From contig JAEXNR010000061.1 of assembly GCA_023439505.1 (NCBI GenBank), forward strand, positions 1-11,009: 11,009 nucleotides of DNA. The letters are read 5' to 3'. The translations under genes were made by a program, and so were the position numbers. Origin of the DNA: Bacillota bacterium (GTDB lineage: Bacteria; Bacillota; Clostridia; Lachnospirales; Lachnospiraceae). Shown here piece by piece: positions 6,046 to 10,766 of the stretch (position 1 is its first letter; each line of letters opens with the position of its first letter). The notes beneath the pieces are model-generated. The model searched no databases, was not told the origin of the DNA, and saw only the letters and a program-made list of their open reading frames with translations.

Positions 6046-6239
6046 CCTACTAATTCTTTAGCCTTAGTCAAGGTACTGTAGAACTCGGCTGTGTTCATGC
6101 CTAAGCCCTTGGATGTTCTAATATAGTCAAGGGCTGTTTTCAAGATCAAATCCGATCTATATCCCTTATTGGCAGCTCTTAGCTGTGCCGACTTCAATAA
6201 ATCTTCATTTTCCGTTAAAAGCTCTTCTGGCTTTTTCAT
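5988..6239 (-). CDS. Hypothetical early protein (83 aa)
   Basis: Begins MKKPEELLTENEDLLKSAQL after GAGGTAAAGAGAAG. Helical and charged at the N-terminus, then a conserved-looking helical core (LILKTALDYIRTSKGLGM, AEFYSTLTKAKELVG) and a hydrophobic tail (QSVLICAIPEI). The last 19 codons and the stop lie in the 58-bp overlap with the opposing plus gene. No family recognised. It appears to be transcribed alone: nothing follows it leftward until the divergent region at 5767-5856. The upstream intergenic stretch (6240-6332) is shared with the promoter of the 66-aa plus gene. Confidence 0.65.
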   Translation of the reverse strand: MKKPEELLTENEDLLKSAQLRAANKGYRSDLILKTALDYIRTSKGLGMNTAEFYSTLTKAKELVGQSVLICAIPEITADDAKV

Positions 6240-6284
6240 CTTCTCTTTACCTCGCTTTCCTGTCTTCTGAGTAACGTATACTTA

Positions 6285-6313
6285 TTGTCGTGTTCTGTAA
6301 TATTTGGTATACT
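6285..6313 (+). promoter_or_regulatory. Extended -10 sigma-A promoter of the 66-aa membrane peptide gene
   Basis: TTGTCG (6285-6290), a 17-bp spacer, then TATACT (6308-6313), with TG one base before the -10 (TGGTATACT). The block TGTAATATT (6296-6304) directly before it is the same as in the KTSC-gene promoter (4613-4621), with a 1-bp difference in spacing, suggesting a shared regulator. Confidence 0.68.
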
Positions 6314-6332
6314 CCAATTAGGAGGTGATACC

Positions 6333-6533
6333 ATGCTAGACAATCCTAAGATTCCTGATTTGGCAAACGGAAAGGAACCGGATGAAGCAAGATATCTTCG
6401 CTTTAAAGAAGCAAAGGAAGAAGAGCTTCGAAAGAAACAGTTCCGACATGATTGGATGATTGCATGTTTCAGCGGCGTGACAGGCGCTATATTCGGTCTT
6501 ATTACATCTATCCTATATAACTGGATATTTTAA
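6333..6533 (+). CDS. Small tail-anchored membrane protein (66 aa)
   Basis: The ATG at 6333 follows GGAGGTGATACC. The first 45 residues are hydrophilic and charged (PDEARYLRFKEAKEEELRKK). The last ~25, beginning WMIACFSGVTGAIFGLITS, form one membrane helix ending at the C-terminus, so the protein is probably anchored with its N-terminus in the cytoplasm (the RKKQFRHD charge cluster precedes the helix). A TTG 48 bp upstream would extend it, but lies inside the promoter. Its last 26 bp are antisense to the end of another small membrane gene on the minus strand. Function is unknown; superinfection exclusion or a toxin-like role is possible but unsupported. Confidence 0.72.
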   Translation: MLDNPKIPDLANGKEPDEARYLRFKEAKEEELRKKQFRHDWMIACFSGVTGAIFGLITSILYNWIF

Positions 6534-6696
6534 TTGACGCAGCTATAACCACTATGAAAAATGCTATCGTCATCATTATGAAGCCTACGGTTGCAAATAC
6601 AGCCCATGAATGCAGTCGTAGTGTTTCATTAAAATACTGATCTGCTTTGTGCTCAAGAAATTCAATTTCTTTGTCTTTGATTTCTAACTCGCCCAA
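6508..6696 (-). CDS. Small tail-anchored membrane protein (62 aa, TTG start)
   Basis: Starts at TTG 6696, 7 nt after GAGGTG within GAAAGTGAGGTGA. An acidic helical N-terminus (GELEIKDKEIEFLEHKADQ, likely coiled coil) is followed by one membrane helix (about residues 31-54, WAVFATVGFIMMTIAFFIVV) and a short tail. The organisation resembles small coiled-coil/TM phage proteins such as hemolysin XhlA, but that family sits in the lysis region, so I do not name it. It ends inside the opposing 66-aa membrane gene (26-bp overlap). It lies 72 bp after the Cro-like gene, probably in the same leftward transcript. Confidence 0.65.
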   Translation of the reverse strand: MGELEIKDKEIEFLEHKADQYFNETLRLHSWAVFATVGFIMMTIAFFIVVIAASIKISSYIG

Positions 6697-6768
6697 ATCT
6701 CTTCACCTCACTTTCTTCATTGACATCCTTTTACAATTGTGATAAGATTCTACCGAACACTTGTTTGT

Positions 6769-6978
6769 TCATGCGGCTTCATTATCCGTTCTGAATAATT
6801 CCTCCAAGTGAAGATGCGGGGCCACAATTCTTCGTATCACTAACACCTCAGGCCATGTGAAATCAGTTACGCCGTTTATCTTATTTCTGAGCGTTTTTTC
6901 TGTTACCCCGACCTTTTCTGCTAATTGTGGTACTTTTATATTCGCCATAAGCATTTCACATTTTAAGCGCCTATACAT
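6769..6978 (-). CDS. Cro-like HTH regulator, first gene leftward of the switch
   Basis: The 69-aa product is a single HTH: MYRRLKCEMLMANIKVPQL, then LAEKVGVTEKTLRNKINGVT (about residues 19-38) and FTWPEVLVIRRIV, ending HLHLEELFRTDNEAA. The pattern fits the DUF739/Cro-type phage proteins. AAAGGAGGTGAAGGA precedes the ATG. It is the first gene downstream of the leftward promoter and lies opposite the repressor gene, the classic cro position. It probably binds the same TTACCGTTAA operators to close the repressor promoter; this is inferred from position. Confidence 0.85.
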   Translation of the reverse strand: MYRRLKCEMLMANIKVPQLAEKVGVTEKTLRNKINGVTDFTWPEVLVIRRIVAPHLHLEELFRTDNEAA

Positions 6979-7006
6979 TCCTTCACCTCCTTTGGTAACG
7001 CATCAT

Positions 7007-7022
7007 TTACCGTTAACGGTAA
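7007..7022. promoter_or_regulatory. Operator O1: perfect 16-bp palindrome
   Basis: TTACCGTTAACGGTAA is a perfect inverted repeat lying about +5 to +20 of the leftward promoter. It is the best copy of the motif repeated through the 6979-7155 region and is probably the consensus site for the repressor and/or the Cro-like protein. Confidence 0.8.
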
Positions 7023-7033
7023 TTTATATTACA

Positions 7034-7062
7034 AAGATACTACCTTTGACGGTAAATGTCAA
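7034..7062 (-). promoter_or_regulatory. Leftward early promoter (PR-like)
   Basis: Read leftward: TTGACA (7062-7057, consensus -35), exactly 17 bp, then TATCTT (7039-7034). The start point is predicted near 7027. The spacer is filled exactly by operator O2 and the start region precedes O1, so repressor binding would block polymerase directly. It drives the Cro-like gene and, by read-through, the early genes. Confidence 0.8.
7040..7055. promoter_or_regulatory. Operator O2 within the leftward promoter spacer
   Basis: CTACCTTTGACGGTAA matches the O1 palindrome at 13 of 16 positions and occupies the -35/-10 spacer of the leftward promoter. Confidence 0.65.
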
Positions 7063-7080
7063 TATGTTTTAGAAAATAAT

Positions 7081-7096
7081 TTACCGTTAAATATAA
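7081..7096. promoter_or_regulatory. Operator O3, upstream of both promoters
   Basis: TTACCGTTAAATATAA keeps a full left half-site (TTACCGTTAA) and three mismatches on the right. It lies between the two -35 elements, where a bound repressor could activate or repress its own promoter. Confidence 0.6.
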
Positions 7097-7103
7097 TTTT
7101 ATA

Positions 7104-7132
7104 TTGCATTTCACGACAATACATGGTAAAAT
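7104..7132 (+). promoter_or_regulatory. Repressor maintenance promoter
   Basis: TTGCAT (7104-7109), a 17-bp spacer, then TAAAAT (7127-7132). The -10 lies within another inverted repeat, GGTAA-aata-TTACC (7125-7138). The predicted start is near 7139, giving a leader of about 17 nt before the repressor ATG. Confidence 0.7.
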
Positions 7133-7133
7133 A

Positions 7134-7143
7134 TTACCGTTAA
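7134..7143. promoter_or_regulatory. Operator O4: half-site over the repressor transcript start
   Basis: TTACCGTTAA is an exact half of the O1 palindrome, running into AAAGGAGG, the repressor gene's ribosome site. Binding here would close the repressor promoter, consistent with Cro action or negative autoregulation. Confidence 0.55.
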
Positions 7144-7155
7144 AGGAGGAAAACA

Positions 7156-7470
7156 ATGATGGGTCTAGAAAAAATTGCGGAATTAAAGAAACAAATGGGA
7201 ATTACTACCGAAGAACTTTCAAGAAGGTCCGGGGTCCCTTTAGGAACCCTTAACAAGATATTGAGCGGAGCCACAAAAGATCCAAAACTTGAGACCCTTA
7301 AAGCTATAGCGAGAGTATTAGGATGCACATTAGATGATTTTGATGACACTGAATCAAAAATCGAAACAGAGCCTACATATGAAGATTTGCAGTGCTTGAT
7401 AGCCAGAAATGGGAAAAGTCTTTCAACTGACGAAAAAATGAAACTTATAAAGATGCTGTCCGAATTATAG
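7156..7470 (+). CDS. ImmR-like phage repressor (XRE family)
   Basis: The 104-aa product has a clear Cro/C1 helix-turn-helix at about residues 6-62: GITTEELSRRSGVPLGTLNK, then ILSGATKDPKLETLKAIARV and LGCTLDDF. The short C-terminal part (about 66-104) is predicted helical and probably dimerises. There is no LexA/S24 self-cleavage domain, so inactivation should depend on the adjacent protease, as with ICEBs1 ImmR/ImmA. AAAGGAGGAAAACA precedes the ATG; an internal ATG is the second codon. Its own promoter lies 24 bp upstream among the operators. It is divergent from the Cro-like gene and 9 bp before the immA-like gene. Confidence 0.88.
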   Translation: MMGLEKIAELKKQMGITTEELSRRSGVPLGTLNKILSGATKDPKLETLKAIARVLGCTLDDFDDTESKIETEPTYEDLQCLIARNGKSLSTDEKMKLIKMLSEL

Positions 7471-7479
7471 GGGAATCCC

Positions 7480-8175
7480 ATGAATAGCGACTACATAAAA
7501 ACTCTAATCCTGCAGGTTTACACGGACTGCTCTATACGATCATTCCCGATTGATTGTATAGAAATACTTGAGCATTATAAAGCAAAGGTTTATCCTTACT
7601 CAGTCCTGGATGATCCTCTTCGGAATTATTGCTTTAGTTACAGCGAGGACGCTTTGAATTATAAGGGTAAAGTTTGTTTTAATGATAAAATGCCTAAGAG
7701 CAGGATTCGCTTTTCTCTTATGCATGAACTTGGTCATATAATCTTAAGACACGGCGAAGAACCTACCCCTGATCAGGAAAAAGAAGCTGATTTTTTCGCC
7801 AGCCACATCCTAGCTCCACGAATGGCCATACATTATTCCAGATGCAAAAATGAAAATGATGTTGCAAAATTATTTCAGCTGTCCCAAGAGGCTGCACGGT
7901 ATGCCTTTGATGATTACCGGCGCTGGCATCGGTGGACAGAAATACATAAGATGAACCTACTTGATAAGGCAATGTATGCCCACTTTTATAGCAAGGATCG
8001 GAATTGCTTTGTCTACAGCATTAAAAGATGCCCTTACTGTGATACTTTAATATATAATTCAAGCGATATTCTATGTGGCAGATGCAAAACTCCGAGAGTA
8101 GAACACTTACGTTTTCAGCCTCCCGAGGAAGACTTGCTAATCGCCAGGAGCCAGTGGCTGTATGGCGGGCTATAG
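7480..8175 (+). CDS. ImmA/IrrE-family metallopeptidase with C-terminal zinc ribbon
   Basis: The 231-aa product contains the zinc protease motif HELGH (residues 82-86) in SLMHELGHIILRHG, followed by EKEADFFASHILAP (about 100-113), where E102 is the likely third zinc ligand. This is the IrrE/ImmA fold. A second zinc site lies near the C-terminus: CPYC (184-187) and CGRC (199-202). By analogy with ICEBs1 ImmA, it should cleave the repressor encoded just upstream and so trigger induction. The gap to the repressor gene is 9 bp, so they are one operon. The weak ribosome site (GGGGAATCCC) suggests low, coupled translation. The ribbon is an addition to the minimal ImmA and might sense or recruit a partner. 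Confidence 0.92.
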   Translation: MNSDYIKTLILQVYTDCSIRSFPIDCIEILEHYKAKVYPYSVLDDPLRNYCFSYSEDALNYKGKVCFNDKMPKSRIRFSLMHELGHIILRHGEEPTPDQEKEADFFASHILAPRMAIHYSRCKNENDVAKLFQLSQEAARYAFDDYRRWHRWTEIHKMNLLDKAMYAHFYSKDRNCFVYSIKRCPYCDTLIYNSSDILCGRCKTPRVEHLRFQPPEEDLLIARSQWLYGGL

Positions 8176-8184
8176 ATGAATAAT

Positions 8185-8215
8185 TATAGAAATATTTCTC
8201 TCTTTAGTATATTAT
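8185..8215 (+). promoter_or_regulatory. Possible weak promoter of the 325-aa gene
   Basis: The 76-bp AT-rich gap after the immA-like gene contains TATATT (8208-8213) and TATTAT (8210-8215) as possible -10 elements. No convincing -35 is seen at the right distance. The gene may rely mainly on read-through from the repressor promoter. Confidence 0.3.
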
Positions 8216-8251
8216 AAAGATAATCATGCATAAGAGAGGAGTGCTTATAAA

Positions 8252-9229
8252 ATGCTCAACCATTTTAGAACGGTTGATAATACCAATAATGAACTGTCTC
8301 TTGTATTTATAAAGGGAATACTGCAGTATGTGACATCTGAAATTCAAGAGGATCAAAATTATTATGATGCAAAATATTTAATCAGCGATGGCGTTAAATA
8401 TAATCTTGAATGTGCCAATAACATAGCTAAAATAGCCGTTCCGACATTTGGAAAGACTAACTTCATGGAAGGCTTCGGGGTTGCAGGATCACTTGATTAT
8501 GTAATGCGAATGAAGGCCGGGAACCTTAGAGACAAAGGATTAAAGGACTTGTCTATAATATGTCTTAGAAAAGCTAATGAGCTAATGATGAATTCTTATA
8601 TTCAATGGCAAGATAAGGATTATCTGCGGATAGTAAAATGGCTAATTGAAGACGGAGAATTTGCCGAAGCAGAAAAAGAAGAAAACTTTTTACGAAACAA
8701 ACTACCAAATGTTTTTAATCGCGAAATTATTGACAGTCATTTATTAGACAACACCCTAAAACTATGCGAAGAATTTAAAACCGACTTGATTGAAGCATCT
8801 TATCATTGTTCGTGCAGCAGTGAACAGGCGATGTATAGAGGAAGAATATATAGTATTACCGGATATGATAAGCGATTCCCGAGAGTGACAAATGATATTT
8901 TAAGATGTGGCTTGTCGTTTTATCCATTTATATATAATATAAGCTGTCCAAACCACTGTGAGAAGGGAATGGAAATAGAGCATAGCAATAGACCATTTAT
9001 AGATGACAGAACTCTAGAAGAGATTTGCAATTATGCGCAATATTTAAAGGATATTGACAATGAGAAGCAGAAGGAAATGGATAGAATTGAATATTACAAA
9101 ATACTTTATCAGATGCCTGAAATATGCCCGAAAACGTTTGGAGTATATAGAAGAATGAAAAACAATAGGACGAACGCATATCTTGAAATTGTTAAAAAGG
9201 CTAAAGAAACAGGGATTAACATATTATAG
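8252..9229 (+). CDS. Unrecognised 325-aa cargo protein in the lysogeny module
   Basis: I cannot assign a family with confidence. Residues about 75-155 read as paired helices, TPR-like: LRDKGLKDLSIICLRKANEL, then DYLRIVKWLIEDGEFAEAEK. Residues 185-236 hold a Cys cluster (HCSC at 185-188, C219, C232, C236) around YRGRIYSITGYDKRFP and CGLSFYPFIYN. That middle motif reminds me of the C-terminal Cys/His region of phage minor capsid 2/SPP1 gp7-type proteins, but the gene is not in a head operon, so this is only a lead. The C-terminal third is helical and charged. AGAGGAG lies 10 nt before the ATG. Codons are more AT-rich than in the early region. The slot between immA and int is where lysogenic cargo such as superinfection exclusion or anti-phage genes is often found. 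Confidence 0.85.
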   Translation: MLNHFRTVDNTNNELSLVFIKGILQYVTSEIQEDQNYYDAKYLISDGVKYNLECANNIAKIAVPTFGKTNFMEGFGVAGSLDYVMRMKAGNLRDKGLKDLSIICLRKANELMMNSYIQWQDKDYLRIVKWLIEDGEFAEAEKEENFLRNKLPNVFNREIIDSHLLDNTLKLCEEFKTDLIEASYHCSCSSEQAMYRGRIYSITGYDKRFPRVTNDILRCGLSFYPFIYNISCPNHCEKGMEIEHSNRPFIDDRTLEEICNYAQYLKDIDNEKQKEMDRIEYYKILYQMPEICPKTFGVYRRMKNNRTNAYLEIVKKAKETGINIL

Positions 9230-9232
9230 AAT

Positions 9233-9263
9233 AAAAAACCGCCCCTGCGCTAACAGAGACGGC
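9233..9263 (-). terminator. Leftward intrinsic terminator
   Basis: Read leftward, GCCGTCTCTG-ttagcg-CAGGGGCGGT forms a 10-bp stem (with some G-U pairs) followed by TTTTTT. On the plus strand the hairpin has no T-run after it, so it is directional and points left, although no annotated gene is read leftward into it. Confidence 0.75.
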
Positions 9264-9275
9264 TCATGCAATAGA

Positions 9276-9291
9276 ATAATCAGGTGATTAT
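9276..9291. repeat. 16-bp palindrome inside the putative small-RNA gene
   Basis: ATAATCAGGTGATTAT has 7-bp arms and a 2-bp centre. As RNA it gives a 6-bp stem with a 4-nt loop; as DNA it could be a protein-binding site. A plus-strand TATAAT (9289-9294) overlaps its right arm. Confidence 0.6.
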
Positions 9292-9312
9292 AATACTGCC
9301 ATCGACAAGCCT

Positions 9313-9341
9313 ATTATAACACCTTTAACATAAATCAACAA
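9313..9341 (-). promoter_or_regulatory. Strong leftward promoter of the putative small RNA
   Basis: Read leftward: TTGTTG (9341-9336), exactly 17 bp, then TGTTATAAT, a consensus -10 (TATAAT, 9318-9313) with the extended TGn element. This is among the best promoter matches in the window. Confidence 0.7.
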
Positions 9342-9360
9342 TATGTTGGGTGTATTTTTT
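9319..9360 (+). terminator. Rightward intrinsic terminator or attenuator before the integrase
   Basis: ACACC-ttt-AACATA (9319-9332) pairs with TATGTT-g-GGTGT (9342-9353), an 11-bp interrupted stem, followed by ATTTTTT. It lies 34 bp before the integrase ATG and would stop the repressor/immA/cargo transcript. The leftward promoter's -35 and -10 are embedded in the same DNA. Confidence 0.6.
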
Positions 9361-9394
9361 ATACCCTTTTTTCCAAGAAAGGAGTTAGATTATA

Positions 9395-10441
9395 ATGGCA
9401 AAAGCCAAGAAATTGCCAAGCGGAAGTTGGAGGGTTCAGGTATATGATTATACAGATCAAAACGGAAAGCGACGATACAAATCCTTTACCTGTGATGACA
9501 CCAGAGCTACCGGCCGGAGGAAAGCAGAATTCATGGCTGCGGAATATGCCAAAGATAAAGAGAATAGATCTCGATCAGAGAAAACCTTTGGACAAGCTCT
9601 TACGGATTACATTTCTATGAGAGAACCCGTTGTTTCTCCTCGCACTGTATTGAACTATAAAAGAATCCAAGCAAAAGATCTACAAACACTAAGCGAAATA
9701 AAAATAGCTAACATTACGCAGGAAGTAATTCAAGAGTTTGTAAATCAGGATGCGAAATCACATTCTCCAAAGACAGTCAGAGACAATCACGGGTTAATTG
9801 CCGCAGTTATAAAGCAGGAACGTCCGGAATTTGCTTTAAATACAGTTTTACCAAAATTAATACGGCCAAAGTTATATATCCCTTCGGATAATGATGTTAA
9901 AGAACTGATCAGGCAATCTGTTAGGACTGAGCTGGAACTTCCAATACTCCTTGCAGCTTTTGGTCCTATGCGGCGCGGTGAGATATGTGCACTAGATATA
10001 TCTGATATCAATGGTAATGTAGTACACGTTTGTCGAAACATGGTATTGTCGCATGGATATACCTGGGTTGTCAAGTCACCCAAGTCGTATGCCGGTGATC
10101 GATACATTGATTACCCTGACTTCGTAGCAGAAAAATGGCAAGGCTTAACCGGCAGAATTACGAATCTTTCGCCTGATAATTTATCAAGTCGATTCGCCAG
10201 GCTTCTTAAGGCCTCGAATATCCCTCATTTTCGATTTCATGATTTGCGACACTATTCAGCGAGTATTCAGCATGCTTTAGGAATTCCGGATGCTTATATT
10301 ATGCAAAGAGGAGGATGGGGGAGTGATGGTATACTTAAGAGTGTTTATAGACATGCTATGACGGGCCAAGCCGAAGAAATGAACAATCTTGCAAATACCT
10401 ATTTTAGCAATATGCAACACGAAATACAACACAAAAAATAA
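9395..10441 (+). CDS. int: Tyrosine recombinase (phage integrase)
   Basis: The 348-aa product has the usual three parts: an N-terminal arm-binding domain with SGSWRVQVYDYTDQNGKRR (about residues 9-60), a SAM-like core-binding helical domain (about 64-150, FGQALTDYISMREPVVSPRT) and the catalytic domain (about 160-335). Catalytic residues visible: R193 (PMRRGEICAL), K230 (VKSPKSY), H282 and R285 (HDLRHY), W308 in the His/Trp position (GGWGS), and nucleophile Y318 (SVYRHAM). The length is normal for the family and nothing looks broken. AAGAAAGGAGTTAG precedes the ATG. It ends 29 bp from the 3' end of tRNA-Cys, which points to this tRNA as the integration site. No strong promoter of its own is visible. 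Confidence 0.96.
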   Translation: MAKAKKLPSGSWRVQVYDYTDQNGKRRYKSFTCDDTRATGRRKAEFMAAEYAKDKENRSRSEKTFGQALTDYISMREPVVSPRTVLNYKRIQAKDLQTLSEIKIANITQEVIQEFVNQDAKSHSPKTVRDNHGLIAAVIKQERPEFALNTVLPKLIRPKLYIPSDNDVKELIRQSVRTELELPILLAAFGPMRRGEICALDISDINGNVVHVCRNMVLSHGYTWVVKSPKSYAGDRYIDYPDFVAEKWQGLTGRITNLSPDNLSSRFARLLKASNIPHFRFHDLRHYSASIQHALGIPDAYIMQRGGWGSDGILKSVYRHAMTGQAEEMNNLANTYFSNMQHEIQHKK

Positions 10442-10464
10442 ATCCCCTGTATTTTAGGGGATTT
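10440..10464 (-). terminator. Intrinsic terminator of the tRNA-Asn/tRNA-Cys unit
   Basis: AAATCCCCT-aaaatac-AGGGGATTT, read leftward, is a 9-bp perfect stem followed by ATTTTTT. It lies just past the 3' end of tRNA-Cys. On the plus strand it follows the integrase stop directly but with only TTT, so it may also stop integrase transcription weakly. Confidence 0.8.
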
Positions 10465-10469
10465 AAGAG

Positions 10470-10540
10470 AGGCGACAACCAGATTTGAACTGGTGATCAG
10501 GGTGTTGCAGACCCATGCCTTACCACTTGGCTATGTCGCC
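10470..10540 (-). tRNA. tRNA-Cys(GCA)
   Basis: Read leftward the gene begins GGCGACATAGCCAAGTGG and folds as a 71-nt cloverleaf: acceptor GGCGACA/TGTCGCC, anticodon stem GGGT/ACCC with loop CTGCAAC (anticodon GCA), T-stem around TTCAAAT, and discriminator T, as usual for Cys. CCA is not encoded. The gene is intact although the integrase gene ends 29 bp away, as expected if the element restores the tRNA 3' end on insertion. Confidence 0.95.
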
Positions 10541-10556
10541 GTATTATATTTCTAAG

Positions 10557-10628
10557 CTCCCCGAGTAGGGCTCGAACCTACAACCCCACGGTTAACAGCC
10601 GTGTGCTCTACCATTGAGCTATCGAGGA
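10557..10628 (-). tRNA. tRNA-Asn(GTT)
   Basis: Read leftward it starts TCCTCGATAGCTCAATGG. The acceptor stem TCCTCGA/TCGGGGA pairs fully with one G-U; the anticodon loop CTGTTAA carries GTT; the T-arm has GGTTCGAGCC; the discriminator is G. CCA is not encoded. It is separated from tRNA-Cys by 16 bp, so both are one transcript. Confidence 0.95.
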
Positions 10629-10635
10629 ATACATG

Positions 10636-10663
10636 ACAAATGAATTGTTCTTTATTCATTTGT
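10636..10663. repeat. 10-bp inverted repeat just 5' of tRNA-Asn
   Basis: ACAAATGAAT-tgttcttt-ATTCATTTGT is a perfect 10-bp stem with an 8-nt loop, 7 bp upstream of the tRNA-Asn 5' end. No T-run follows it leftward. It may be a leader or processing hairpin in the tRNA precursor. A TATAAT read leftward (10674-10669) is a possible tRNA promoter -10, but its -35 is poor. Confidence 0.55.
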
Positions 10664-10687
10664 ATTGCATTATATAGTTTAATAATG

Positions 10688-10724
10688 AAAAAAACAGAAA
10701 TCCTGACAAGGCTTTTCTGTTTTA
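10688..10724 (-). terminator. Intrinsic terminator of the rRNA operon
   Basis: Read leftward, AACAGAAA...TTTCTGTT forms an 8-bp stem with an inner CCT-tgtc-AGG stem, followed by TTTTTTT. It lies 73 bp after the 23S 3' end and before the tRNA genes, separating the two units. Confidence 0.75.
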
Positions 10725-10766
10725 GTATTGACTTTACACTACACAAGAAAATGTCATCCAAACTTA

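Larger units (their letters stand above)
9233..9306 (-). ncRNA. Putative small RNA (about 74 nt) between the cargo gene and the integrase
   Basis: Leftward signals define a complete unit: an excellent promoter (9313-9341), a predicted start near 9306, and an intrinsic terminator ending in six U (9233-9263). No useful reading frame fits. The RNA would fold as a first hairpin from ATAATCAggTGATTAT (9276-9291), then the 10-bp terminator stem with loop UUAGCG. It overlaps only the short 3' untranslated part of the 325-aa gene transcript. I recall similar GCCCCTGCG.../ACGGCTC segments upstream of integrases in other Clostridia prophages, but could not check. Role unknown: possible control of integrase or cargo expression. 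Confidence 0.5.

Noticed and set aside
6285..6332. Upstream TTG start for the 66-aa membrane protein
   Set aside because: The extension lies inside the promoter, and GGAGGTGATACC sits correctly before the ATG at 6333.
6979..7155. CRISPR-like or iteron interpretation of the TTACCGTTAA repeats
   Set aside because: Copies are palindromic, irregularly spaced and placed on the two divergent promoters, which fits repressor operators and not an array or origin.
7140..7481. 113-codon open frame on the minus strand
   Set aside because: It is the complement of the repressor gene, whose HTH, promoter and ribosome site are clear.
8176..8251. Terminator after the immA-like gene
   Set aside because: The gap is AT-rich but contains no convincing GC stem followed by a T-run.
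9266..9294. Rightward promoter for the integrase (TATAAT at 9289-9294)
   Set aside because: The -35 position (ATGCAA) is poor, and a rightward terminator lies between it and int. The TATAAT is part of a palindrome inside the putative small RNA.
10552..10761. Open frame of 69 codons on the minus strand ending SSMVEHTAVNRGVVGSSPTRGA-like
   Set aside because: It is the well-known artefact of translating a tRNA gene: its 3' half is the tRNA-Asn sequence and its start lies in the rRNA operon terminator region.
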